DNA from: a virus
Virus record (IMG/VR): IMGVR_UViG_3300036859_000029
Coordinates: 1-23,324 of that record
Length of the DNA stretch: 23,324 bases
Strand: one strand, 5' to 3'
Positions 12,821 through 19,380 of this stretch are shown here, in pieces. The stretch's first letter is position 1, and each line of letters opens with the position of its first letter. The notes beneath the pieces are model-generated. The model was not told the DNA's origin, made no database searches, and worked only from the letters and a program-made list of their open reading frames with translations. A program made the translations under genes and the position numbers.

Positions 12821-14053
12821 ATGAACTGGCTCACGATCTTCTATCTGGTCGTCGCTGGTCTGGCGTACCTGGGGTACCGGCACATGAAGAACCGGGCCGT
12901 CATCCGCATGGAGACCCGGAAGGCCAAGAGGTCCATGGTCGTTCATGAGATGGCCAAGAACTCCGTGAAGGCCCGCCGCCCCGTTCGCCAGGTCATCCAC
13001 ACCCACGCTCCGGATTCCGTCGTGTTCCGGATGTTCCGGTGGAAGCCGGAGAAGCGGATCCGGAACAAAGTCCGGATCGCACGGCGCGGATTCCGGGGCC
13101 GGTACGTCCGGATCCGTCCGGATCAGCACATCATGATCGTCGGAATGACCGGATCCGGGAAGTCGTCCACTCTCCGGGTTCTGGGAGCCTGGGCGCTGCT
13201 GGCCCCGGGCTGGTACCTGGAGGCGTTCGACGGAAAGTGGGGCGCGTCGGTCGTCGCCTATGAGGGGAAGGCCCGCGTTCACATCACCATCGACGCCATC
13301 GAAGCCAGGCTTCGGGATCTGGTGGAGAGGGAGCTGCCACTACGTGCCCGCCGACTGCGTGAAGACGGCCGGGTGTCACATCTCGCCATCATCATGGATG
13401 AGTCCAGGCTTCTGAACGAACTGACCTCGGAGGCTCTCCGCAACCTGGTGACCCTGATTCAGACCGGGCGCGAACTGGGTGTCCACTGCTGGTTCGGCCT
13501 GCAGGATCCGAAGGCGGACAGTATCCCGACGGCCATCCGCGATCAGTTCACATGCAAGATCGTTCACATGCTCCAGAACCAGGACGCCGCACAGGTGGCC
13601 CTGAAGGAACTGGTGGCCGGTGGATGGCATCCCCACAAGCTCATGAGGTCCGGTCAGGTGCTCGTATGGGAGCCCGTACGTAAGCCTCGCGTCCTGTTCG
13701 GCCTGTGGCTGACCGTCGGCAGGCTGGCGTCTCTGCAGGGGCTCACAGGCCCTCTCAGCGCCCCGGAGCTGGACGTGCCCGTGAGCCTGGTGAAAGCGTC
13801 CGTCCGCCCCGTGGGAAACGCTCCTGACCTGGGCAACCGCACCCGGACGGACGGACGGACGGACGCGCTCACGGAGCGCCAGGCCGCCGCCGTGATGGTG
13901 CTGGCCGAAGGTGGCGCGATGGGTCCGGCCGCACTCGCCGCCGAACTCGGCCTGGAGCGCAACCGGGCACACGACGTACTGAAGCAACTGGTGGCCAAGG
14001 GATTTGCCACCACCACGGAAGAGGGCATTTACACCCTCGTTAAGGAGAACTGA
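12821..14053 (+). CDS. FtsK/TraB-like DNA translocase with N-terminal membrane anchor, 410 aa
   Basis: AAA+ motor of the FtsK/SpoIIIE/TraB group, which pumps double-stranded DNA across membranes. Residues 3-20 (WLTIFYLVVAGLAYLGYR) form one membrane segment, followed by a basic linker. The motor has Walker A GMTGSGKS (108-115), a second conserved block FDGKWG (136-141), Walker B LAIIMDE (188-194) and an FGLQDP motif (225-230). Residues about 350-405 form a winged helix-turn-helix (PAALAAELGLERNRAHDVLK), the place where TraB and FtsK gamma domains read DNA. It is shorter than the classic Streptomyces TraB but similar to FtsK-like proteins of AICEs. A GAGGGG site precedes the ATG. It is followed two bases later by the SpdB-like gene. 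A DNA-transfer role is inferred from family and neighbours. Confidence 0.88.
   Translation: MNWLTIFYLVVAGLAYLGYRHMKNRAVIRMETRKAKRSMVVHEMAKNSVKARRPVRQVIHTHAPDSVVFRMFRWKPEKRIRNKVRIARRGFRGRYVRIRPDQHIMIVGMTGSGKSSTLRVLGAWALLAPGWYLEAFDGKWGASVVAYEGKARVHITIDAIEARLRDLVERELPLRARRLREDGRVSHLAIIMDESRLLNELTSEALRNLVTLIQTGRELGVHCWFGLQDPKADSIPTAIRDQFTCKIVHMLQNQDAAQVALKELVAGGWHPHKLMRSGQVLVWEPVRKPRVLFGLWLTVGRLASLQGLTGPLSAPELDVPVSLVKASVRPVGNAPDLGNRTRTDGRTDALTERQAAAVMVLAEGGAMGPAALAAELGLERNRAHDVLKQLVAKGFATTTEEGIYTLVKEN
13009..13122. repeat. Cluster of six TCCGGA motifs just before the Walker A region
   Basis: TCCGGA occurs at 13009, 13026, 13059, 13071, 13107 and 13117, six times in 114 bases. Three copies continue as GTCCGGAT, one as ATCCGGAA and one as its reverse complement. 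The copies fall in two codon frames (P-D and x-R-x), so amino-acid repeats alone do not explain them fully, although several sit in Arg-rich codon runs. Confidence 0.6.
13844..13863 (+). repeat. Tetranucleotide tandem repeat (CGGA)x5
   Basis: Five uninterrupted CGGA units lie within the translocase gene, in the linker between the motor and the C-terminal winged helix, and encode the repeating RTDGRTD stretch. Unit gain or loss by slippage would shift the frame just before the DNA-recognition domain. Confidence 0.85.
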
Positions 14054-14055
14054 TC

Positions 14056-14751
14056 ATGACTCAGCCGATGCCCGTCAAGCCCCCGAAGGTCCGCCGTCCG
14101 ATCACGGAGACGGCTCCGGGCCTACTCCTGTTCGTGCTCGCCGTGACGGCCCTGGTCGTCTCCGGCTGGAGCATGGCGACCCTGCTCCACGACCAGGCGT
14201 CCGCCCCCTGGTGGGTGGCCTCATTGGGTGTCGGGGTCTTCGATGTGCTGGCGCTGCAGGCCGCGCTACTGGTCAAGGCACGTCGTGACGATCCCTGGAA
14301 GGCGGCCGGTGCGCAGTGCGTGATGATCCTGTCCGTCATCTCCAGCATGGTCGTCAACGGCGCACATGGCTGGTCTCTGGGCGGCTGGACCACGGCCATG
14401 GTCCTCGGGGCCGCCCCGGTCACGTTCGAAGTGGCGTTCGCGATCAAGTACAGGACGCTGACGGTCCTGATCTGGGTCTTGTTCGGCAAGGAGTCCATGA
14501 CCCGGCTCCGGCATGAGGCGTGGTCGCGGATCGCCCTTCCGGATGTTCCGGATTCTCCGGCCATCATCCCCGGATCCGTGGAACGGATGGCCCCGGTGGA
14601 ACGGATCTCCGGTCGTTCCGGAATCCGGAACCAGGTCGCGGAACTGTACGGATCCGGAATCACGGATCCGGAACGGATCATCGCGGAACTTCCGGAATCC
14701 AATCCGGAATCCATCCGCCGGTACGTCCGTGAGATCCGGAAGTCCGGATAA
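14056..14751 (+). CDS. SpdB-like (DUF2637) membrane spread protein, 231 aa
   Basis: Four membrane segments are visible: about 21-43 (PGLLLFVLAVTALVVSGWSM), 53-74, 86-105 and 110-130, with short loops including SGWSMATLLHDQ and AHGWSLGGW. This matches DUF2637/SpdB proteins of Streptomyces plasmids and AICEs, which work with TraB in spreading DNA through mycelium. The C-terminal 60 residues (NQVAELYGSGITDPERIIAE...) form a small HTH-like helical domain. The start follows the translocase stop by two bases, so the two are probably co-translated. The 3' third of the gene is packed with TCCGGA motifs in all three codon frames, suggesting a DNA-level role overlapping the code. Family role is known for Spd proteins in general; its function here is inferred. 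Confidence 0.8.
   Translation: MTQPMPVKPPKVRRPITETAPGLLLFVLAVTALVVSGWSMATLLHDQASAPWWVASLGVGVFDVLALQAALLVKARRDDPWKAAGAQCVMILSVISSMVVNGAHGWSLGGWTTAMVLGAAPVTFEVAFAIKYRTLTVLIWVLFGKESMTRLRHEAWSRIALPDVPDSPAIIPGSVERMAPVERISGRSGIRNQVAELYGSGITDPERIIAELPESNPESIRRYVREIRKSG
14538..14748. repeat. Dense TCCGGA / ATCCGGAA motif cluster, candidate transfer locus (clt-like)
   Basis: Ten TCCGGA sites lie in 211 bases, at 14538, 14547, 14617, 14624, 14653, 14667, 14691, 14703, 14735 and 14743. Five extend to ATCCGGAA in one orientation (14623, 14652, 14666, 14702, 14734), two to its reverse complement TTCCGGAT (14537, 14546) and two to the symmetric TTCCGGAA (14616, 14690). They occupy all three codon frames (5, 3 and 2). 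By eye I find one TCCGGA in 4321-6420 and none in 13200-14500. TraB-type translocases recognise clustered 8-bp repeats; the one I recall for plasmid pSVH1 is GACCCGGA, close to this motif. Confidence 0.65.
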
Positions 14752-14762
14752 CCCATGATCGA

Positions 14763-14801
14763 GGTACCCGCCGGATGACCTCCATATCTCCGGCGGGTAC
14801 C
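14763..14801 (+). terminator. Perfect 13-bp inverted repeat between SpdB-like gene and next gene
   Basis: GGTACCCGCCGGA (14763-14775) and its exact complement (14789-14801) flank a 13-base loop. The repeat starts 11 bases after the SpdB-like stop and ends before the AGGAGG of the next gene. No T-run follows. It may be a terminator/attenuator, an mRNA-stabilising hairpin or a protein-binding palindrome. Confidence 0.6.
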
Positions 14802-14819
14802 GCCAAACAGGAGGATCTT

Positions 14820-15032
14820 ATGCAGTGGCTGATTACGTTCACGATCCTGGGGACGGGTTGTTACCTGCTGTCATGTGCGATCTGGCCGTACAAGCCGTGC
14901 CGTCTGTGCGACGGGAGCAAGCGGCATATGGCCGTGGGAACCGAGCGTGCCTATCGGCGGTGCTTGTGGTGCAAGGGTTCGGGTGAACGGCTCCGGCTGG
15001 GAAGGAAGGTGCTCAACCGGATGCATCGCTAG
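14820..15032 (+). CDS. Small membrane-anchored CxxC zinc-finger-like protein, 70 aa
   Basis: Residues 2-22 (QWLITFTILGTGCYLLSCAI) form a membrane segment. After it come CRLCDGSKRH and, 25 residues on, CLWCKGSGERLRLGRKV. The two CxxCxG(S) halves resemble a DnaJ-type zinc ribbon. I know this layout from short genes that follow ftsK/spd-like genes in Streptomyces AICEs and plasmids; its role there is not established to my knowledge. The ATG at 14820 is chosen because AGGAGG lies six bases upstream; an in-frame ATG 15 codons earlier falls inside the hairpin. Probably a membrane accessory of the transfer module. Confidence 0.7.
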   Translation: MQWLITFTILGTGCYLLSCAIWPYKPCRLCDGSKRHMAVGTERAYRRCLWCKGSGERLRLGRKVLNRMHR

Positions 15033-15064
15033 TCATCACTATCAACGGAAGGTACGATGAACAC

Positions 15065-15292
15065 ATGAGGGTCATAGACGATGCGGAGCTACCACGGCGC
15101 ATCCCGTGGGAGACGTTCCAGAACGGTGAGACCTGGGAGGTAACCCCGGTCATCGAGTTTCAGAAGACGCCCCGCCAGTTCTGCGCCGCTCTCAGCATCT
15201 GGGCACGGAGGCACGGCCGCCGGTCCACCTGGAAGACAGAGGGTGACACCGTCACCTTTCGCATGGAGCTGCTCCGAGAAGAGGGACAATGA
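15065..15292 (+). CDS. Hypothetical protein, 75 aa
   Basis: A compact protein (MRVIDDAELPRRIPWETFQN..., then PRQFCAALSIWARRHGRRST) with an alternating strand-helix-strand look, ending in VTFRMELLREEGQ. I do not recognise the family. The Arg/Lys-rich helix and flanking strands could form a small nucleic-acid-binding fold, but this is only an impression. The start is ATG at 15065; GGAAGG lies about 13 bases upstream, slightly far. Its stop overlaps the ATG of the next gene (ATGA), which argues for a translated gene within the transfer operon. Confidence 0.6.
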   Translation: MRVIDDAELPRRIPWETFQNGETWEVTPVIEFQKTPRQFCAALSIWARRHGRRSTWKTEGDTVTFRMELLREEGQ

Positions 15293-15507
15293 TCACTTAT
15301 CTACTGCTGACCGCCGTCGGCCTGGTCTACATCGTGAGTGCCGTTCTGCAGGTCCGGCAGGCCAGGGCCAAGAGCCAGGCCGATACCGTGCTGGCCTCAG
15401 AATTGGCCAGTCTCAAGGAGACGGTCACCGCCCTGGAGGCTAAGGCCGTCTCGATCCAGAACGGTCAGCGGGCTACGGCCGGAGACCTCAACAGCGTCCC
15501 GCGATGA
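15289..15507 (+). CDS. Small membrane protein with coiled coil, 72 aa
   Basis: One N-terminal membrane segment (residues 2-22, ITYLLLTAVGLVYIVSAVLQ) followed by a predicted coiled coil (about 28-58: ASELASLKETVTALEAKAVS). It is the last gene of the rightward operon, overlaps the preceding gene by four bases and is followed by two strong hairpins. The architecture fits a small membrane-bound assembly or spacer protein. It could in principle be holin-like (single segment plus charged tail), but it sits in the transfer operon and there is no endolysin nearby. Function unknown. Confidence 0.65.
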   Translation: MITYLLLTAVGLVYIVSAVLQVRQARAKSQADTVLASELASLKETVTALEAKAVSIQNGQRATAGDLNSVPR

Positions 15508-15517
15508 CCCTGGACCT

Positions 15518-15540
15518 GGTCTCAGCCTCTCTCTGAGACC
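15518..15540 (+). terminator. First terminator hairpin after the rightward operon
   Basis: GGTCTCAG (15518-15525) and CTGAGACC (15533-15540) form a perfect eight-base stem with a seven-base loop, ten bases past the stop codon of the last rightward gene. Confidence 0.65.
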
Positions 15541-15543
15541 ACA

Positions 15544-15580
15544 GAAGCCCCCGACCCGCCGCGAGGCACTCGGGGGCTTC
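15544..15580. terminator. Strong bidirectional terminator between convergent operons
   Basis: GAAGCCCCCGA (15544-15554) and TCGGGGGCTTC (15570-15580) form a perfect 11-base GC-rich stem with a 15-base loop. It lies between the ends of the rightward transfer operon (15507) and the leftward tail operon (15592) and can serve both. A short AGAA/TTC edge takes the place of a long T-run, as is usual in high-GC bacteria. Confidence 0.85.
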
Positions 15581-15591
15581 GTCATGTCCGG

Positions 15592-16110
15592 CTATGCGAC
15601 GCGCTGATAATAGACGAAGCTGTCTGCCTGAATCGTGGCCGTGGCCACTCCGGCACCTACGGCGAACTGGAGCGTGATAGCCCCGGCTGTGATCATAGTC
15701 AGGTCAATCATGTCCTCATAGATGCTGAAGGCATTCGCCGTACCGGCCGTACCTCCGACCCGGACGTCCGTTCCGATGGCTCTCCGGACGGACATTACGT
15801 TCGTGTCGATGTTCGTAGTGGCCGCCAGCTCCGGAGCGACGATGTGACGGCTCATGCCAGCGTCAACCGGCCCGGTCCACTGGAAGTTCACATCACCGTT
15901 GGCCGAGTCCACCGGGGCGTCATAGGCCACCAGGGCATGGACGTAGTACCGGGCGTTGGCCTCCCCCGTGAACGTCAGGCCGGTCACGTCCACGAACGTG
16001 GTCAAGGTCGTGCTCTGTGATCCGGCTGAGTTCGTGACGTATTCCCGCCGCCCCGCGTTCAGAAGGGCGGCCGTCACGGTCTGGCCAGCGAGGATCTTTG
16101 GGTATGTCAT
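15592..16110 (-). CDS. Tail fibre-like / receptor-region protein B, 172 aa
   Basis: Last gene of the tail operon and a clear paralogue of the protein encoded just upstream. Both share TVTAALLNAG near the N-terminus, an ARY..H.LV.YDAP strand in the middle, and the end of the chain (DSFVYYQRVA here, DSIIYYQRIA in the partner). The body alternates strands with Thr/Gly turns, as in compact beta-sandwich fibre tips. This family, with a TxxLTAGQxVTAALLNA start, is frequent at the end of tail clusters in Streptomyces phages, which suggests a host-contact or fibre role. The ATG at 16110 gives an N-terminus aligned with the paralogue; an in-frame ATG 13 codons earlier would overlap that gene. Confidence 0.65.
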   Translation of the reverse strand: MTYPKILAGQTVTAALLNAGRREYVTNSAGSQSTTLTTFVDVTGLTFTGEANARYYVHALVAYDAPVDSANGDVNFQWTGPVDAGMSRHIVAPELAATTNIDTNVMSVRRAIGTDVRVGGTAGTANAFSIYEDMIDLTMITAGAITLQFAVGAGVATATIQADSFVYYQRVA

Positions 16111-16114
16111 GGAG

Positions 16115-16621
16115 TCACGCGATCCTCTGGTAGTAGATGATCGAGTCACTCTGAAGGGTCGCCGTACCGGCGGCGTTGGCCGCGAACCGGAACTGAGCGG
16201 TCCCCGCGCTCACCGTCTGCAGGTCGGTGATCTCCTCATAGACGCTGAAGGCGTTGGCCACGGCGTTCGGTCCACCCGCGCTGACAGCTGTAGTGGCTCC
16301 ACGCCTGATCTTCGCCACCGTGGACGCGATGTTCGTCGTTGTGGCCAGGGCCAGATACTCACAGTTCCGCGCCGTGGTGGCCCCCGACGGCATCGACCAG
16401 TCGAACTTGATATCCGTGGCAGTCGGCGCGTCATAGGACACCAGGACGTGAATCTGATACCTGGCTCCGGCCTCCACCGCGAACCCCAGGTCCGTTGCGT
16501 CGGCGAAGGTGGTCGTGGCGTTGGTCTGCGCTCCGGCCGCGTTCGTGACGAATTCGAGCTTGCCCGCGTTCAGGAGGGCGGCCGTCACCTTCTGACCGGC
16601 GGTGAGTGTCGGGTACGGCAT
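16115..16621 (-). CDS. Tail fibre-like / receptor-region protein A, 168 aa
   Basis: Starts MPYPTLTAGQKVTAALLNAG, a motif I associate with short beta-rich proteins at the distal end of actinophage tail clusters. The middle segment EAGARYQIHVLVSYDAP and the ending DSIIYYQRIA are matched in the next gene, so the pair arose by tandem duplication. The ATG is preceded by a perfect AAGGAGG, implying strong translation, while the second copy has a weak ribosome site, so the two products are probably made at different levels. No enzymatic motif is seen. Receptor contact or fibre function is inferred from position. Confidence 0.65.
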   Translation of the reverse strand: MPYPTLTAGQKVTAALLNAGKLEFVTNAAGAQTNATTTFADATDLGFAVEAGARYQIHVLVSYDAPTATDIKFDWSMPSGATTARNCEYLALATTTNIASTVAKIRRGATTAVSAGGPNAVANAFSVYEEITDLQTVSAGTAQFRFAANAAGTATLQSDSIIYYQRIA

Positions 16622-16630
16622 CGGTCCTCC

Positions 16631-18859
16631 TTACAGTGAAAGGATCATGGGCTGAGTGAGGCTGACAGACTCCCCGGCCAGCTGGTTCTTGACGACCCCG
16701 TTCACGGAACGGGTCACGGTGAACGTCTGCGGGCTGGTGGTCCCGGTGATGGCTGTCACGCTCATGACCTCACCGCCCACGGTCACATTGAACGGGAACT
16801 CGGAGGCGTACGCCGCGCTGTCAACCCAGACCGGGCCGGACGAAGTGGCCACAGTCATGGATGTGTCCACGTCTGTAATAGGCCCCGTGAGGCTGGACCC
16901 CTCCGTGTCGGCGCGTCCCAGGCTGGCGCTGTCCAGGACGGCTATCCGCCACGGCGACTCCGGCGACCCGTTGAAGCTGATCACGTGTTCGAACTGGTCG
17001 AACCACTCCGTCCAGCCCTGGACAATCTGACTGATGTCTCCGGCCGGTAGCCACACCGGGGGTCCCGTGATCACGACACGATCGCCCGGGAGTATCGAGA
17101 GGGCATCGGCGGTCAGCGCGTAGCTGGCCGTGAACGTGGACCGCTTCAGGTGGACAGTGATCACGGGATATCTAGGCTCGTCCACTGTCCCCAGATGGAC
17201 CCTGAATCCTGCCTGATCCGCTAGCTGGTCGTCGTCCTCCACATTGAGCGTGAGGGCGTTGTCATACTTACCGATACCGGAAGGTGGGGGGAGCACTGAG
17301 AGTGGCCCAGATTCGAGTACAGAGCGCGCTGAAGACCCTCCCTCACGGGACACCGTGATGTCGTTCCGAGACAACTGATCATCGTCCACCGGGATCGGTA
17401 CCTCGAACAGATCACTGGCCGTGTAGGACAGTGTGATGTCCGCGCTTTGGTTGTATAGGGAGAGCCGTGTCCGGTACTCCAGGCCGAACCGGTCCCGTGG
17501 CTCGTACAAGATCCCTAGGTGGACGTCCACGCATTCCTGAAGCAGATCCGGGAGGGTTTTCAGTCCCTGCGGCCCCATGCTGACGTTTTCAGCCCCGCCC
17601 CCCGTGATGTTGACAAACGACACACCCTCTTCTGAGCACAGGCGCGCCAGCCGGAGACGTGGGGTTTCCCCGTTATAGGCGTTCGTCTGGTCCGACAGGT
17701 CGAAGGATGAGTCTGTCTGGATCTGAAAGGACACGTGCCCGATGACCGTGGTCGTGAGCCCCTTGCCCGGAGCCATCGTCACGGATGAGACCCTCTGGAC
17801 GGTCACGCTGTTGAATGGGTTGTTCGTGTTCTCCAGGTTCCCGCCGATGTAGAGCATGGACACCGTGGTGTCCACGTTGGCTCCGTTCTGGGTGAGTTCG
17901 ACGGAGCAGCGGACCAGCTGACCGCTAAGGCTGGTGAAGCCGATGGCCCCGAGGTCACCGACGGACACATTGTCAGCGTCGAAGGCACGAAGGCCGACCG
18001 TGGAACCGGCGCTCACGTAATACAGCTCCCAGCGCCGCGCCGTCCCGGTCGTGGCTATCGAACAGATGATCTGCCCGTTGGTCGCTCCCCCGGCCGGGAT
18101 CGCCAGAAGAAAGCGGACCTGGCTCTCTCCGGTCACGGTGTAGGACGGAATGGTTCCCTTGAATGACGCGGAGCCCATGGTGGGCAGGGCATCGGAGCAG
18201 GCGAACACCGTCGAAGACGCCAGGTCTGGAGTCCCTGAGATGACCATGTTCTTGGCACCGTTCACAGCGCTGGCTATGAAGGTGGAGTCCTCCCCGTCCT
18301 CACATGGCCAGTACGCGATGACCGGGTTGACCGTCTCATTGATCAGGCCCCGGTAGAGGGTCGATCGCAGAGGGCTCGCACCCTGGTTCAGCCGCCGAAG
18401 CACTCCGGCCGCCTCGATCGGTACCCACACGTCATTACCGGTCAGATCCCAGTTCTGGGGCCAGGCCACGATCTCACCGTGGAACCGGTACCGCTTCGTA
18501 CCCTCCTGGTCCACTGACACCCGGACGGCGGTGTTCCTTCCGATCTTCCCGTACAGGGGTGACATTGGGTTACGCGGGCTGTACTTCCCCGTCCTGTTGT
18601 TCAAGGTGAAGCTGCAGGTGTTCTGTTGAGCGCGTGACGACTCGTCAGGGCGGCCCCCGGTAATGCGGATCTTGTCCGCGTACCTGACGTCCGGGCTGAT
18701 GTCCATCCACGCTTCGTCAACGTAGATCTCCACCATCGGCCCGACCGGTGTCCCGTACGTGGCGAAGCCGGGACCGGAACCCATGCTCGGTGACCCGCCC
18801 CATCGGCGGTACCGGCCTAGGTTCTGGTCCCATTCGGCGACCCTGGACGCGGTACTCAT
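16631..18859 (-). CDS. Large minor tail protein (tail tip / baseplate), 742 aa
   Basis: The largest protein in the window. The N-terminal 180 residues (PMVEIYVDEAWMDISPDVRY... TCSFTLNNRTGKYSPRNPMS... YRFHGEIVAWPQNWD) are a typical distal-tail/tail-hub beginning of actinophage minor tail proteins. Residues about 190-400 (VIAYWPCEDGEDSTFIASAV, then SVELTQNGANVDTTVSMLYI) resemble a concanavalin/LamG-like carbohydrate-binding insert. The remaining part (LLQECVDVHLGILYEPRDRF, then ALSILPGDRVVITGPP) is the conserved hub-like C-terminal region. No peptidase or lysozyme motif was seen. The ATG directly follows the preceding TAG. It likely forms the tail tip and may bind the cell surface. Confidence 0.8.
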   Translation of the reverse strand: MSTASRVAEWDQNLGRYRRWGGSPSMGSGPGFATYGTPVGPMVEIYVDEAWMDISPDVRYADKIRITGGRPDESSRAQQNTCSFTLNNRTGKYSPRNPMSPLYGKIGRNTAVRVSVDQEGTKRYRFHGEIVAWPQNWDLTGNDVWVPIEAAGVLRRLNQGASPLRSTLYRGLINETVNPVIAYWPCEDGEDSTFIASAVNGAKNMVISGTPDLASSTVFACSDALPTMGSASFKGTIPSYTVTGESQVRFLLAIPAGGATNGQIICSIATTGTARRWELYYVSAGSTVGLRAFDADNVSVGDLGAIGFTSLSGQLVRCSVELTQNGANVDTTVSMLYIGGNLENTNNPFNSVTVQRVSSVTMAPGKGLTTTVIGHVSFQIQTDSSFDLSDQTNAYNGETPRLRLARLCSEEGVSFVNITGGGAENVSMGPQGLKTLPDLLQECVDVHLGILYEPRDRFGLEYRTRLSLYNQSADITLSYTASDLFEVPIPVDDDQLSRNDITVSREGGSSARSVLESGPLSVLPPPSGIGKYDNALTLNVEDDDQLADQAGFRVHLGTVDEPRYPVITVHLKRSTFTASYALTADALSILPGDRVVITGPPVWLPAGDISQIVQGWTEWFDQFEHVISFNGSPESPWRIAVLDSASLGRADTEGSSLTGPITDVDTSMTVATSSGPVWVDSAAYASEFPFNVTVGGEVMSVTAITGTTSPQTFTVTRSVNGVVKNQLAGESVSLTQPMILSL

Positions 18860-19369
18860 CTACTCGTCCCAGATGACCCAGCACCGCATGTCCACGGCCG
18901 TGGTCGGCGTGGTGGCGCGGACGCGGAGAAACTTCGAGACGGCCACGATCGGACGTTCGTCCGGCATGAACTGGTATGAGTACGAAAGCGGGGCGTTGCT
19001 GCCCGCCGTAGTGTCGATGGACACGGCGTCAAAAACCCGCGCGGCCGTGGTGGTGCCTTCGGCGGACGACGTATACCCGGTGTTGGAGACTCCCAGCGTG
19101 AGCAGGGACGCCGGGGCGTTCGGGTCCAGGGGCTGGACACCCGCCGCCACATGAGCCGTCACGGTGGCCGCCACGTCCGTCTGGAGCAGCTCCACAACGG
19201 AGTCGGCCCCGGGGTAGTCGTCCACCGAGAAGCCCCATGCGATCAGCTGGATCTGTCGCGTTGACGGGGTGCTGATCTGGAGCATGGTCTTGATCGCGGT
19301 ACCTGTGGTCACGGACTGCTGAGCGGCCGTGGTGGGCATCGGGCCGTTCCACGTCTTGTATCTGTGCAC
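18860..19369 (-). CDS. Minor tail / structural protein, 169 aa
   Basis: Begins VHRYKTWNGPMPTTAAQQSV, read from a GTG at 19369 with AGGAGA nine bases upstream. The longer in-frame extension would be the antisense-like shadow of the tape measure gene and was rejected. The chain (TRQIQLIAWGFSVDDYPGAD, VVELLQTDVAATVTAHVAAG, VQPLDPNAPASLLTLG) belongs to a family I recognise from actinophage tail clusters next to the tape measure or tail tip. Its composition is beta-rich with no enzymatic motif. It ends one base before the ATG of the large minor tail protein. A structural role at the tail tip is inferred from its place. Confidence 0.7.
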   Translation of the reverse strand: MHRYKTWNGPMPTTAAQQSVTTGTAIKTMLQISTPSTRQIQLIAWGFSVDDYPGADSVVELLQTDVAATVTAHVAAGVQPLDPNAPASLLTLGVSNTGYTSSAEGTTTAARVFDAVSIDTTAGSNAPLSYSYQFMPDERPIVAVSKFLRVRATTPTTAVDMRCWVIWDE

Positions 19370-19380
19370 GTTCGTATCTC

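Noticed and set aside
12449-13282. Regulator as a 277-aa protein
   Set aside because: The extension is antisense to the translocase gene and crosses the promoter/operator region; the HTH domain and local starts support 66-76 residues.
14056-14756. A 231-aa antisense frame fully opposite the SpdB-like gene
   Set aside because: Open by chance because of GC-rich third positions and the TCCGGA palindromes; no start signal and no membrane or domain pattern.
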